64,000 nucleotides of DNA from Treponema bryantii (GCF_900113965.1 NZ_FORI01000007.1:176270-240269); one strand, 5' to 3'; positions 48,678 through 59,027 are shown, counted from the first letter of the stretch. Notes: generated by a model from the sequence alone, not told the origin. Translations and numbers: made by a program.

Positions 48678-50813
48678 CTATTTTATTATCTTCCGCAAAT
48701 CATCAACCGGGCCTGAGTTACTGTCTTTCAACATAAAAATATGCAGAAGCTCAATTCCTCTGGTTATGGCGGTGTAAATCATGTTGCGGTTCATCTTGTC
48801 TGCAGTCTCTTCATCATATACATTCAGGAAGTGAGCACGGTGATCCAGATAATAGAGCACTACAGGGAAATCCAGGCCCTTACAGCTCTGCGGTGTTGCA
48901 AGACGGACTACACCCTTCTTTGCAAAAGAAAAATCTTCTGAATTTACAAAATCTGATTCCAAATCCAGCTTTTCCTTCAATAGTCCTTGTAAAGCAGAAA
49001 GGTAATCTCGTTTTCCTGCAATCAAGCAGATATTTTCCGGCTCATAGCCAAGGGACTGAATACACATGTTTACAGAATCGAGCATGCTCTCAAAGGCTTC
49101 CGCCTGATTCTCTTCTTCATGAAGTTCTACAGGGGCTCCGATTCTGAAAGTCTCCGGGCGGTTTTTCTTATCAAAGCCCTTCATTAGCTGCCGGTATTTT
49201 TCAGCGACCTCCTGAATCTGTATTGTACTTCTGAAATTCACATTGAGCGCCCTGGAATTTCCGACTACATCAATTCCTGCTTTAGTCCAGGCAAAGCCCG
49301 GCTGATAAACTGACTGGTCATTGTCACCTGCAAGAATCAGATTTTTGTTCACAGAATATTTTAAAAGTCTCAGTGTTGTTACAGTCAAATCCTGAACTTC
49401 ATCAACGAACAGATAGTCTGTTTTCAGATTTGCAGGAATTGTGTATTCGCCTTTATCAATCTCTGAAACCACTTTGTAATTTGCATACTGAACGGATATT
49501 TTGTCCATCTTATCCCATTCAGCAAATATTGCTTCAACGGCAGCCCAGATTTTATTTCTGTCTGTTCCGTTTGGAAGTTTCTTCATTCCTGTACGGTTGA
49601 TTTTCTCATCACAATATTCTTTTTTTGAAATACATTTTGGAAGAATAAACTTATCCAGTTCGGTCCAGATTTCTTTTCCAAGCGGATTTCCAGAAACTAC
49701 TTCTTCATTCTCCAGGCATCTGAATAAATCATATGAAAACTCTTTTCCCGGAAAAGCATCCGCAATAATCTTTCCTGTATAATTTTCCGAAGTTGTAATC
49801 AGTTCTTCTTCTATCGGATTTTCGATATTCATCAGCTGGGCAACATATTTGTTATATTTCTCCAGACTGCGTGAAAAAGTAATCAGTTTGAATGAAGTTC
49901 CGTCTTTCTTCTGAATCAGTTTTTCAAGAGTTTTAAGAAGAACCAGAGACTTTCCGGTTCCTGCAGAACCCTTCACTAAAAAATCATGTTCAAACTTTAC
50001 CTGATTTACAATTGATTCCTGTTCCCTTGTTAATCGCAGAAGACTCTGTTCGTAATCATAGCGGGTTCTGGTATAACTGGTCATTCTTGCTAGATTATCA
50101 ATATAAGACTGGGCATCAGAAAGCTTAGAAATCTGTTCCTGAATAGTTTCCTGAGCTTTTCTGTTTTCCATTTCTGCTTCGTTTTTCAAGCGACGAAGTT
50201 CATCTATTTTCTCTTTGTTCTTGCGGTTGTTAGTAATCTGCTCATCATAATCTTCCTGCAATGCTTTTAATTTTGTATTTAAGGAAGAAAGTTCTTTCTG
50301 TTTGCTCTCCAGCTCATCAACCTTTGCAGTCATATCGGAGTTTTCTAAAGCCAGTCGCTTAAGTTCTCGGTTTGCCTTTTCAAGCTCCAGGGCTGTTTCC
50401 TGCGGTGATTTTCTGTTATCCCAATTAACAAGACTTGTACTAAGTTTTGCAAGTTGGTCTTTATTTGGCAGCTTGAATATATTCGCAAATTCAGAAAGAA
50501 GATAAATTGCTGCTTTTGCCTCTTCTACAGAAAGATTTTCGAATCTGTGTCGTACAGAGTTTGTATTTCGTTCATTTGTAATGATATTTCTTATAAGCTG
50601 ATATTCTTTTGGATTCCCAACTGAATAGCGCGACTTGTATAAATTAACAAGGTCGGGAAATGTTGTTTGATTTGATATTGAACCATTAAGCAGATGGCGC
50701 ATATGGCCTTCAAGTGTAGAAAAAACGGACAGCGTAAAAACTCCGCAATCTACCCCCTGTAAAGCCTTTAATCTTTTTATCTGTTCAGAACTAGGTGGTA
50801 CTTCTTTTTCCAT
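48678..50813 (-). CDS. UvrD-like SF1 helicase with coiled-coil N-terminus
   Basis: 711 residues. Residues 150-250 are a strong coiled coil (long K/E/L heptads). The motor follows: G-S-A-G-T-G-K-S about 278, D-Y-L-F-V-D-E-V-Q-D-L-T about 470, A-G-D-N-D-Q-S-V-Y about 495, L-N-V-N-F-R-S-T about 520, A-T-P-Q-S-C-K-G-L-D-F about 650 and Y-T-A-I-T-R-G about 690. The overall layout recalls DUF2075/UvrD-type accessory helicases found in defence or mobile loci. It stands alone, with no nuclease partner, between the sigma factor and a toxin-like gene. Confidence 0.82.
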   Translation of the reverse strand: MEKEVPPSSEQIKRLKALQGVDCGVFTLSVFSTLEGHMRHLLNGSISNQTTFPDLVNLYKSRYSVGNPKEYQLIRNIITNERNTNSVRHRFENLSVEEAKAAIYLLSEFANIFKLPNKDQLAKLSTSLVNWDNRKSPQETALELEKANRELKRLALENSDMTAKVDELESKQKELSSLNTKLKALQEDYDEQITNNRKNKEKIDELRRLKNEAEMENRKAQETIQEQISKLSDAQSYIDNLARMTSYTRTRYDYEQSLLRLTREQESIVNQVKFEHDFLVKGSAGTGKSLVLLKTLEKLIQKKDGTSFKLITFSRSLEKYNKYVAQLMNIENPIEEELITTSENYTGKIIADAFPGKEFSYDLFRCLENEEVVSGNPLGKEIWTELDKFILPKCISKKEYCDEKINRTGMKKLPNGTDRNKIWAAVEAIFAEWDKMDKISVQYANYKVVSEIDKGEYTIPANLKTDYLFVDEVQDLTVTTLRLLKYSVNKNLILAGDNDQSVYQPGFAWTKAGIDVVGNSRALNVNFRSTIQIQEVAEKYRQLMKGFDKKNRPETFRIGAPVELHEEENQAEAFESMLDSVNMCIQSLGYEPENICLIAGKRDYLSALQGLLKEKLDLESDFVNSEDFSFAKKGVVRLATPQSCKGLDFPVVLYYLDHRAHFLNVYDEETADKMNRNMIYTAITRGIELLHIFMLKDSNSGPVDDLRKIIK

Positions 50814-50840
50814 GAAAATATTATACCACAGAAAAAGACT

Positions 50841-51530
50841 TTATCGGAATAAAGTTTTGACGGCTTTCAAAACTTCATCCAGAAGTTCCCGACTACTCTT
50901 CTCCACCAGTTCCGGAATCACCCTCACATAAGTAATCGTAGCAAGAGTTGTAATATCCGGCTGACCTTCTACCAAAGTTACTCCCGTCAAAGAATGAGTC
51001 TCCCTGTTATGCTTTTCTTTAGTCAAAACCAGAATTGTCTTTCCAGAAAGCTGAACGATGTCTCCACGGTCAGGATAGAACTTACCGTCATCAGAAGCAT
51101 CTCCTTCTGTAAAAAACTCAACCGGATTGATTCCGTCCAAGGCGCAGGCTCGGATAAGATTGATTGAAGGGCGGGCACGGTGATTTACAAAGAGGTTTCT
51201 TGCAAAGGCTTCGGTTGTTCCATATTTCTCGCCAACTTCCAGATAGTCATGCTTGTGGCGGCGGACAAAAGAAGGAACATCATCTGGCTGCCATTCCGGC
51301 AAAGTCTTTCTTGGGAAAGGTATCTCTTCATCCTCAAAGAAGAACCAGTCAACACATGGAATATAAGGCAAAAGCTGACAGATTACAGCATAAGTCGGAA
51401 CAGTATTTCCCGCAGCAATTTTGTAAATCGTAATATGAGGAAGGTCTCTCTCCAGACACCAGTTTTTCAGTTTTCTTGAAATTACTAAATCATGCAGAAA
51501 CTTCTGCGCGTGTGTCATTTTGTCTGCCAT
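50841..51530 (-). CDS. HTH protein with C-terminal MazF-like domain
   Basis: ATG at 51530, with AGAGGC 15 bases away, is used because residues before it do not fit. Residues 8-75 look like an HTH (H-I-T-I-Y-K-I-A-A-G-N-T-V-P-T-Y-A-V-I). Residues about 150-229 read F-Y-P-D-R-G-D-I-V, then I-L-V-L-T-K-E-K-H-N and a terminal V-L-K-A-V-K-T-L-F, the outline of MazF/PemK RNases. If correct, an antitoxin-type DNA-binding part and a toxin-type RNase lie in one chain. The key MazF residues cannot be fully confirmed by eye. It overlaps the upstream gene by 41 bases. Confidence 0.5.
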   Translation of the reverse strand: MADKMTHAQKFLHDLVISRKLKNWCLERDLPHITIYKIAAGNTVPTYAVICQLLPYIPCVDWFFFEDEEIPFPRKTLPEWQPDDVPSFVRRHKHDYLEVGEKYGTTEAFARNLFVNHRARPSINLIRACALDGINPVEFFTEGDASDDGKFYPDRGDIVQLSGKTILVLTKEKHNRETHSLTGVTLVEGQPDITTLATITYVRVIPELVEKSSRELLDEVLKAVKTLFR

Positions 51531-51996
51531 AAAAATCCAAAGCCTCTTTTGTCGTATGAAGAAGATGAAGTACGGAACTTCGTTTTGCATTTCGTCCCTG
51601 AATCAGAGCACAAAGTCTGAACCAGAAGGAAAGCGGAAGCTTGAACGCCATCTCTTCGTTATATTTCGTTAAAAAATGAATTACATATTCCAGCGATCTG
51701 AAATCTCTTCCTGTTGCAGCAAAGAGAATAAACAAGTCGCCTTCTACCCCGGGGAGTGCACTCTTCATTTCAGAAGCTGAAGCATCCCAACCGGTCACAA
51801 CATACGCTCTTTTAAATCCGCTGAAGTAATAAAAGAGAACTGCAACACAATTTCCGTCAAACTTAAAGCACAAAGATTTTCCGTCGGCTGAAAATTCTGG
51901 TTTTTCCTTCTTTACTCCGCAGGCATACATTGAATACGAGACCGAAGACGATTTTCCGCCCTCCTGAGGTACAAAAACTAGCAAATTCTGTCTCAT
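51490..51996 (-). CDS. Hypothetical protein, 168 aa
   Basis: A soluble protein with strands F-D-G-N-C-V-A-V-L-F-Y-Y-F-S-G-F and G-D-L-F-I-L-F-A-A-T-G-R-D. It has no signal peptide or known motif. Its end overlaps the start of the HTH-MazF-like gene by 41 bases, so both are expressed together and it could be a partner or antitoxin. AGACAGAATTTGC follows a weak start region (ATATGAGACAG); no strong ribosome binding site is visible. Confidence 0.55.
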   Translation of the reverse strand: MRQNLLVFVPQEGGKSSSVSYSMYACGVKKEKPEFSADGKSLCFKFDGNCVAVLFYYFSGFKRAYVVTGWDASASEMKSALPGVEGDLFILFAATGRDFRSLEYVIHFLTKYNEEMAFKLPLSFWFRLCALIQGRNAKRSSVLHLLHTTKEALDFYGRQNDTRAEVSA

Positions 51997-52175
51997 ATTT
52001 TCTAATTATATATTATTTTTACTTAAAATGTATAGATAGAAATATTGATTTTTTCTCACACTTGTATTATATTTATATTAGTACATTTATTATTTTATAA
52101 ATGTATATATCTTAATTTCAACAGCGTTTAGACTCCCAGCTAAGCAACTTTTGAATCTACAACACAGGAGTTTTT

Positions 52176-52934
52176 ATGGAAAACACAAATCCTCTCGAAA
52201 ATCCAGTATCTAAACAGGAATTTAACGGATATTGGATTCCACGTCACAATGCAAAAGTGATGAAACAAGGCCTCGAAGAAAACAAGGCTCCATTCCTTCC
52301 TGATTCAACAGGAAACATCAAAGCCGAACCAATCTACAACATGGCCACCGGCTACTGTCTCCCCGCAAACCGTCTTATTCCGGTTCAGTTTGCAAAAATG
52401 CAGAACGGCTACAATTCAAATGTAGTTGCAACCCGTACTACCCTTGGCGGTATGGAAAACGGCATCAAAGAAAATGAAAAAGGCGTTTTCTACAACTTCA
52501 AGGATGAACAGGGCGAAATCCACACTTCAAGTCTTTTCTTCGCGGAACAGACTCAGAATCCGGATGCACTTATTGCTGCTTCAAAAGACAAAATCCAGCA
52601 GAAGACAAATCTCAAGGATTATTCCATGGTAATCGCTTCAAGTGAACCTAAAGAGTACCTGGGTACTTACATGGCTGCCTGTCGCAGCGGAATGAAGCTT
52701 TCTGTTGAACCTCAGATTGCAGAAGAGTTCAAGAAAAAACTCATGCCAACTCTGGAAAATGATTTGAAAAAACAGGAAGAGCGAAACAAAGAGCTTCCTA
52801 CCCTTTCAAATCTGCTTTTTGATGCCGACAAACGCGCGACTGAAATCACAAAAAGCCTTTCCCAGTCTGTGGAGCAGAATCAGGCTCCAAAACAGCAGAA
52901 GAAGCAGACTCAGGACATGGAGATGTGCTTTTAG
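52176..52934 (+). CDS. Conjugative-element protein with ArdC-like N-terminal segment
   Basis: 252 residues. The stretch N-G-Y-W-I-P-R-H-N-A-K ... A-T-G-Y-C-L-P-A-N-R-L-I-P-V recalls the ArdC/LPD-type N-terminal domain found in anti-restriction and large polyvalent conjugation proteins. The C-terminus is a charged coil rich in Q and K. CAGGAG precedes the ATG. It is the first gene of a rightward operon ending in the ComM-RadC protein, so its products may enter or protect transferred DNA. The domain match is weak. Confidence 0.5.
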   Translation: MENTNPLENPVSKQEFNGYWIPRHNAKVMKQGLEENKAPFLPDSTGNIKAEPIYNMATGYCLPANRLIPVQFAKMQNGYNSNVVATRTTLGGMENGIKENEKGVFYNFKDEQGEIHTSSLFFAEQTQNPDALIAASKDKIQQKTNLKDYSMVIASSEPKEYLGTYMAACRSGMKLSVEPQIAEEFKKKLMPTLENDLKKQEERNKELPTLSNLLFDADKRATEITKSLSQSVEQNQAPKQQKKQTQDMEMCF

Positions 52935-52979
52935 TCTTTAAACGTAAATTCCAGAACACTTGCCTGCCCGGGGAGAACT

Positions 52980-53957
52980 ATGGAATACTTTCAGACTGCT
53001 TGGCGTAACGGTTCCTCCTTAAACAAGGGTCTTACCTCTGAAGAGTTCTTTTACAACCAGATTTACAAGGCTCTGGAAGTAAACGTCGCAAACAGAAACT
53101 TACCCTTCTTTAATGCGAACGCAAAAACAATTCCAGTAGAACTTTCTACCGGCAAAATCATAAATGATGAAAACCTCATCGCGCTAGAACAGATTTCCGC
53201 TAAAAAGGGATATTCTTCAAACATCTGGATTTACGGCGATGTTCTGGAAAAAATGCAGAAAGAAGGCATCTCGCTGAACTTAAGGCGGGATGCCGAACCT
53301 GTATTGTGCCTTACAAAATATGCGAACTACACTCACCTCAATAAACCGGAGCTTTACATAGCCGAAGGTGGAGCAAAAACAAAAGCCCAGTACCTTTACA
53401 ACTATGACTCTCTGGATGATCGTTCCAAAAAGGCAGTTGATAAATACTTTAAGAACGCTCTTGAAGTGAATCAGGTTCACGCAGAAGAAAATCTCAAGAA
53501 CTACATTGATAACCTCAAAAAATCAAAGACGGAAGTTCAGCCCCGCCTTGAAGCAATGAAAAGCGCTCTCAAGACCGCAGCTAAAAATTCAGAGACCGTC
53601 TTTAAGAAAGGAAATCCCAACTATAACCAGGAGGTAAACTTCGCTCCGGTTATAAATGCCCAGATTAGGCATATGTGTCAGGTAAATACCGGCGCAAGAC
53701 TGAAGAACACCTCAAATCCTGCAATGGAAAATGCCTGCTATGATTTCTTTTCTCAAATCATCAGAGATACAAATCAAAACAAAGGACAGAAATGGATGGT
53801 GGGAGAAGCCGTAACAAAAGCCATGACAGCAGGGCTTGAATACGCAAAATCCTGCATCTCCAAAGACTTTAATCTGGAAGTTCGAAAAAATCGGGAAGAA
53901 CAGTCAATTAAAACGGAAAAGCTGAAAAAAAGAGGATACGAAGGTTTAAGTTACTAA
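52980..53957 (+). CDS. Hypothetical protein, 325 aa, ArdC-like in part
   Basis: The first half includes N-A-N-A-K-T-I-P-V-E-L-S-T-G-K-I-I-N-D-E-N-L-I-A-L, a segment similar in layout to the preceding gene (a short polar start, then T-G-x-x). The second half is helical and lysine-rich. GGGGAGAACT precedes the ATG, 45 bases after the upstream stop. It is co-transcribed with its neighbours. Function unknown; a role in handling transferred ssDNA is only a contextual guess. Confidence 0.5.
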   Translation: MEYFQTAWRNGSSLNKGLTSEEFFYNQIYKALEVNVANRNLPFFNANAKTIPVELSTGKIINDENLIALEQISAKKGYSSNIWIYGDVLEKMQKEGISLNLRRDAEPVLCLTKYANYTHLNKPELYIAEGGAKTKAQYLYNYDSLDDRSKKAVDKYFKNALEVNQVHAEENLKNYIDNLKKSKTEVQPRLEAMKSALKTAAKNSETVFKKGNPNYNQEVNFAPVINAQIRHMCQVNTGARLKNTSNPAMENACYDFFSQIIRDTNQNKGQKWMVGEAVTKAMTAGLEYAKSCISKDFNLEVRKNREEQSIKTEKLKKRGYEGLSY

Positions 53958-53984
53958 CCTATTTTTTACACCAAGAGGAACACT

Positions 53985-56900
53985 ATGGCAGAAAACACAG
54001 TAACGATGGAAATCATCGACAGCGAACAGTATAAACGCGCTAATATCCGCTTTATCGGAAAGCCTTCTGAAGAGATTCGCGAAGAACTCAAAAAGGAAGG
54101 CTGGTTTTATTCGCGCAATCACAATGTTTGGTATCCCAAAAATGATGCAGCAGCAAAGAGTCGGAATTTTGCCCAGCACATACGCGATACCTATTTTCCC
54201 ACCCAAAAGGAAGAAATCAAAATCATCACTGAGGCTACCGAAAAGGATGAACTACAGGTGATGATTCAGAACGGTTCAAGCCTTAAAGATATTCTTTCAA
54301 AACTCAGCGACATGTACGGCGAAAATGCTGTGCACGAAGCTTTTAATGAAGTAAAGCAGAATATTGATTCTGCAGTAGAAGAAAAGCCGGAGGTTGAGGC
54401 TGAACTGACAGAAGAGGAGGAAATTGAAGAAGACTCTCCTGCCACTACAGAAAGTACAATAACCGAAGATAATCTTTACCCTGATGACGTAAACTCAGCA
54501 AAAACAAAACTCGGTGATATTGTCCGCGAGACTTTCCTTACCCTTTCAGAAGAGGAAAAGGAAGCCGGCACTACAACTGAGCAGAAAAATACCCGCTATG
54601 AAAAATGGTACCGTCCTATGATTGATGAAATCATGGCATCCGTAACAGCGGGCGACCAGGACCTTATCAGAAAAATCAATGACTTTGATTTGAACAAGGC
54701 CAGCCACAAGGAAGGAAACTCTTACTATTCCGAAGACGAAGCTTTCAAACGCGACGTAAACTACAAACTACTCCCGGAACTCTACGAAATCGTTCAGGAC
54801 AAAATCAGAAAGGAATATGACGAAAAGAAAATTCCTTACATTGTCATGTTCTCTTCAGAAAGCCCTGTATTCCCTACAGAAAACAAAGTCTACACCGTAA
54901 AAGAGTTCAACGAGCTTCTTCTCAAGGCAGACAGCGAGTTTCATAACCGCCGGGAATATGCAGAAAAGAAATATGGTTCTGCAGACAATTACTGGGAACT
55001 GGAAAGCGAAGACAAACTCCCCGAAGAAGACAAGGGAATCCAGTTCGGCTACGACAAAACCAACTTCAAGTTCTTCAATATTCCAAATCCTGCGAATCCG
55101 GAAGACACCTTCTCTTACGAACCAAGCCGTTATGATATTGGAGATGGTAATGGATCCGTATTTGATTACGTGCGCTCTACCTGCTCTCACGATGAGTTTA
55201 TTGAAGCCCTTAATCAGCTGGAAAAAGACCTTTACTTCCCGGAAGTAACAAAAACTCAACGGGAAGACATTGATAAGATTGTTGCAAAAGAAGCTAAAAA
55301 GCTTTCAAAGAATCTTACAGAAAAACTGTCGGCCGTTGATGAAGCTCAGGAAGAATACAAGGAACTTCACAAAAAATGGCTGATTGAATCAAGCGAGGCA
55401 GAGGCAGCTGATAAAAAGCTGGAGGATGCTCTTTCTGGCGTAAAAGCTGTTTATGACAAAGCAATGTCAGACGCTTTTGGAAAGATTCTCAACGAATATC
55501 CTTATGCTTCAATCAAATCAATCGAAGATTCTCAGCTTTTGCAGTATGCCGCAAATGAAGTAAAGAAGATGGCCGTAAATGAACTCTATCTTCCAAGCCG
55601 TAACGCTCAGAAAGCCATGAATGCAGAAGATTATGCCTCTTACAACAGCACCGACTGGGCAAAGCTCAGAAAAATCTGGGCTCTCTTCCCTGCAAACGTA
55701 AATATGGATTCATATGCCCGCGACCTTTTGAACAAGACCATCGAGCAGCGTAATGAAAAGGCAAATACAAGGCCCGCAGAAGAAGTTCACGATGAAAAAA
55801 AGCCTTCAACAGAACTTACGGTTGAAGACCTTGAAATCTGTAAAAAGGTAATTCCGCCAAGCCAGTACAACTTCACCCTTGAGCTTACAAAAGGCGAAGA
55901 AGGTGATTTCTACAAAGGCAAACTCAAAGAAATCGCAGAGACTTACCGCAAAATCAACACAGATAATGAACTGGTTAATGAAGACGGCACTCACAATGTG
56001 GGCTTCCGCTACTTCCTTGGAAACACAGAAATCTACATCTCTGAAATTGATTCAGAAGGTATCGGCTTTGGCTACAACATTCTGAACGGCGACCTTCAAA
56101 TGTCTGAATGGGGCTCAACTTCCATGGACGAAATCTTAAGCATCCCGTTTATTGAAATGGATTACCACGTAGATAAGGATGCCACAATCGAAGAGATGCT
56201 TTATAAAGGCCATCAGGAATATTTCAAAGAGTTTGCTCCAAAAGCTGATGAAAAAGCTTATACAGCAGAAACCTCAAATGAACAAGAGTCACAGGAACCA
56301 CCGCTTACAGTTTACACCTTCTCTCCTTTCGGCTATGAAGGCTCTCTCGTAACAGTGGAAACAGACTTACGACGAGGAATCCCAGCCTACGATATTGTTG
56401 GCATTGCAGACAGCACTGTAAAGGAAAGCCGTGAACGAATTCGTGCAGCTTTCAAAAACTCTGGACTTGAACTCCCTGCAGAACGCATTCTTCAGTCTTT
56501 GAGCCCTGCCGACCTCAGAAAAGATTCTCCAATGGATGTTGCAATGGCAGTTGATATTCTTGCCAGAAAGGAAGACTGGCGTGGCGAACCTGTACTTGCC
56601 CTTGGTGAACTGGAATTAAGCGGAAATATCCGTCCGACACGGGGTGCTCATGCAGCTGTCACAACCGCAAGAGCCGCAGGTATTTCAAATATCATCTGTG
56701 ACAAAACCACAGCAGAACTTCTCAAGGATATTCATGGAATCAAGATTCTTGCAGTCGAAAATCTCAAGGAAATCAGCGAGAAGATCAATGATAAGGCAAA
56801 CTTCATCGAAACCAAGCCCGAAGTAAAAAAAGATAACGAAATTGAGTTTAATGAAGATTATTTTGATGCTGCAAAGGAAAGTCTTGCAAACTACGACCTC

Positions 56901-59027
56901 AAAGGCCATTTTGATTCAATCCGCGCTATTGAGATTGCAGTGGCTGGTAAACACAACATTCTTCAGGTTGGTGCTCCGGGTTGCGGAAAAACACTTCTTC
57001 AGCAGAACCTGATTCCAGCCCTTACACCAAAACTCACAGAAGATGAAGCGCTTTCAATCTCAAGAATCAATTCCATTGCAGGTCTTGATTCACCTAACCA
57101 CGATAAGCTTCTTGCTCCATTCAGAATGCCTCATCAAACCGCCAGTATTGAAGGAATCTGCGGCGGCGGACCGAACTGCAGACCGGGAGAAATCTCACTT
57201 GCTCACAAAGGAACGCTTTTCCTCGATGAAGCAGCCGAATTCCGTTCCTCAGTTTTACAGATGCTCAGAGTTCCCCTTGAAACAAAATCCATCACCCTTT
57301 CAAGAGCAGGCCGTACAACAGTCTACCCGGCAGATTTCCAGCTTGCCATGGCAACAAATCCGTGTCCATGCGGCTGTTACGGTTCAAAAGACAAAATCTG
57401 CCTGGACAGCGCAAAAAGCATAGACCTCTACTGGAAAAAGTTCTCCGCCCCTCTCATCGACCGTATCGAAATTAAAAACTTCGTTCAGAGAGATGAAAAG
57501 GACGAACGCACAATCAGTCTTGAAGAAATGCGGGAACAGGTCCGTAAGGCCTATGAGATTCAACGTAAGCGAGGTGTTTACAACTCTCACCTGACTCCGG
57601 AACAGATTGATGAATACTGCAAGCTCTCAGAGCCATGCGAAAAGTACGTAAATGGAATTGAAGACCTCTCGCCTCGTTCAAGGGCAAATCTTCTCAAGCT
57701 TTCCCTCACAATCGCAAATATGGACGGCCGTGAAGAAATCCTCATGAACGACCTTCTGGAAGCCCGTGAACTTTCTGCCCCAATGTTTGAAAAACCGAAT
57801 CAGTTCAAATATCAGCCGGAAAATACTATTCCAGTTGCAGAAGTTCAAAACGCAGATTTCAGAATTGATGATGAGACTATATCAAAATCACAGATTGACG
57901 CTGCCATCCGCGAAAGAAAGCTCATCACAGAGCCAGTATTGAACGGGGAAAAGACTGGACTCTATAAAGCCTTCAAGGATTTTGAAGATAAGGGCGTATT
58001 TGATGTTCAAGGAACTCAAGTAAAACTTTCAAAGAACGGCGGGCTTACACCTACCGGCTGGAAACAGCTTCAGGCAGCAATGGAAATCTACCGTTCCAAA
58101 AAGTTTGAGACCTTCCGCTACGTCATGATTGACCGTAAGACAGGAGAAATCGCAGATCAGCTTGCAATCACAAGCCATATGCCTAATTTCTGCAATGTAA
58201 CTCTTCCAAACGACGAAACCTTAAAGCAGGTAATCAGCCGTGCAGAAGAAAAAGACTACCTCATTGCAGTCTGTCACAATCATCCTTCGGGAAATACGAC
58301 TGAATCCAGCTTTGACCGTGAACTTACAGACAGCCTCGATCGTTCTCTCCGCCGTAACGACGGGTTAAACCGCTTTGCAGGCCACATAATCCTCGACCAC
58401 GACACATTCAACCTTGCAGTTCCGAACGAAACTCCGGGCAAATGCCACTGGAAAAAGATGGAACCTGTAAATGTGGAAAAAGAAGACCGTCTGAATGCAG
58501 AACATTCTCCTTCCTTTGCAGACCAGTCTGTAAGCGGAACAGGCGCACTTAAGGAAGTAGCAGAAAAAATCAATGATACAGAAAACTGGAACGATAACTT
58601 TATTCCGGTTGTATTCACCAATGCTGACAGAAACATTACCGGCGTTCAGTACTACTCAAAAAACTTCTTTGAAAATGAATCCGACAAGATTCGCAACGAA
58701 TTCCAGTTCTCAGCAATGGAAGCCGGAGCAATTGGCGCCTTCCCGATTATCACAGATTCTCTCTGGAACAAACTTCCTGAAGAAGCTCGTACTTCGCTGG
58801 AAACAAAGCTGAAGGATCACATTATGAACGACGCATTTACAGATGCCGCCTTCAATAAGTCCACAATTACGGAAAAGTACTCTATCGAGGCCGGCCGTAA
58901 TTACTACAGCTTCAACCGAGACTCTTCAGACCGAAAAATCGACGTAGTTTCCACCTGGACCCCAGAAGTAAACCCGCGACTTTTCCCCGAAGAACACAAA
59001 AAGCAGAATCACGACATCGAACGCTGA
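53985..59027 (+). CDS. Giant fusion: polyvalent-protein segments, ComM-type AAA+ and RadC/JAB
   Basis: 1,680 residues. Residues 1-65 resemble an LPD-type domain (G-W-F-Y-S-R-N-H-N-V-W-Y-P-K). Residues 65-770 are acidic linkers and unassigned helical parts. From about 774 comes a complete ComM/YifB module: P-F-G-Y-E-G-S-L-V-T-V-E-T-D-L-R-R-G-I-P, then Walker A V-G-A-P-G-C-G-K-T about 995, L-F-L-D-E-A-A-E about 1,080 and N-P-C-P-C-G. Residues about 1,365-1,480 are RadC-like with the JAB metal motif H-N-H-P-S-G-N and S-F-D. ComM drives branch migration when ssDNA is integrated; RadC-like domains are frequent on mobile DNA. The fusion could integrate or protect transferred strands. Confidence 0.82.
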   Translation: MAENTVTMEIIDSEQYKRANIRFIGKPSEEIREELKKEGWFYSRNHNVWYPKNDAAAKSRNFAQHIRDTYFPTQKEEIKIITEATEKDELQVMIQNGSSLKDILSKLSDMYGENAVHEAFNEVKQNIDSAVEEKPEVEAELTEEEEIEEDSPATTESTITEDNLYPDDVNSAKTKLGDIVRETFLTLSEEEKEAGTTTEQKNTRYEKWYRPMIDEIMASVTAGDQDLIRKINDFDLNKASHKEGNSYYSEDEAFKRDVNYKLLPELYEIVQDKIRKEYDEKKIPYIVMFSSESPVFPTENKVYTVKEFNELLLKADSEFHNRREYAEKKYGSADNYWELESEDKLPEEDKGIQFGYDKTNFKFFNIPNPANPEDTFSYEPSRYDIGDGNGSVFDYVRSTCSHDEFIEALNQLEKDLYFPEVTKTQREDIDKIVAKEAKKLSKNLTEKLSAVDEAQEEYKELHKKWLIESSEAEAADKKLEDALSGVKAVYDKAMSDAFGKILNEYPYASIKSIEDSQLLQYAANEVKKMAVNELYLPSRNAQKAMNAEDYASYNSTDWAKLRKIWALFPANVNMDSYARDLLNKTIEQRNEKANTRPAEEVHDEKKPSTELTVEDLEICKKVIPPSQYNFTLELTKGEEGDFYKGKLKEIAETYRKINTDNELVNEDGTHNVGFRYFLGNTEIYISEIDSEGIGFGYNILNGDLQMSEWGSTSMDEILSIPFIEMDYHVDKDATIEEMLYKGHQEYFKEFAPKADEKAYTAETSNEQESQEPPLTVYTFSPFGYEGSLVTVETDLRRGIPAYDIVGIADSTVKESRERIRAAFKNSGLELPAERILQSLSPADLRKDSPMDVAMAVDILARKEDWRGEPVLALGELELSGNIRPTRGAHAAVTTARAAGISNIICDKTTAELLKDIHGIKILAVENLKEISEKINDKANFIETKPEVKKDNEIEFNEDYFDAAKESLANYDLKGHFDSIRAIEIAVAGKHNILQVGAPGCGKTLLQQNLIPALTPKLTEDEALSISRINSIAGLDSPNHDKLLAPFRMPHQTASIEGICGGGPNCRPGEISLAHKGTLFLDEAAEFRSSVLQMLRVPLETKSITLSRAGRTTVYPADFQLAMATNPCPCGCYGSKDKICLDSAKSIDLYWKKFSAPLIDRIEIKNFVQRDEKDERTISLEEMREQVRKAYEIQRKRGVYNSHLTPEQIDEYCKLSEPCEKYVNGIEDLSPRSRANLLKLSLTIANMDGREEILMNDLLEARELSAPMFEKPNQFKYQPENTIPVAEVQNADFRIDDETISKSQIDAAIRERKLITEPVLNGEKTGLYKAFKDFEDKGVFDVQGTQVKLSKNGGLTPTGWKQLQAAMEIYRSKKFETFRYVMIDRKTGEIADQLAITSHMPNFCNVTLPNDETLKQVISRAEEKDYLIAVCHNHPSGNTTESSFDRELTDSLDRSLRRNDGLNRFAGHIILDHDTFNLAVPNETPGKCHWKKMEPVNVEKEDRLNAEHSPSFADQSVSGTGALKEVAEKINDTENWNDNFIPVVFTNADRNITGVQYYSKNFFENESDKIRNEFQFSAMEAGAIGAFPIITDSLWNKLPEEARTSLETKLKDHIMNDAFTDAAFNKSTITEKYSIEAGRNYYSFNRDSSDRKIDVVSTWTPEVNPRLFPEEHKKQNHDIER

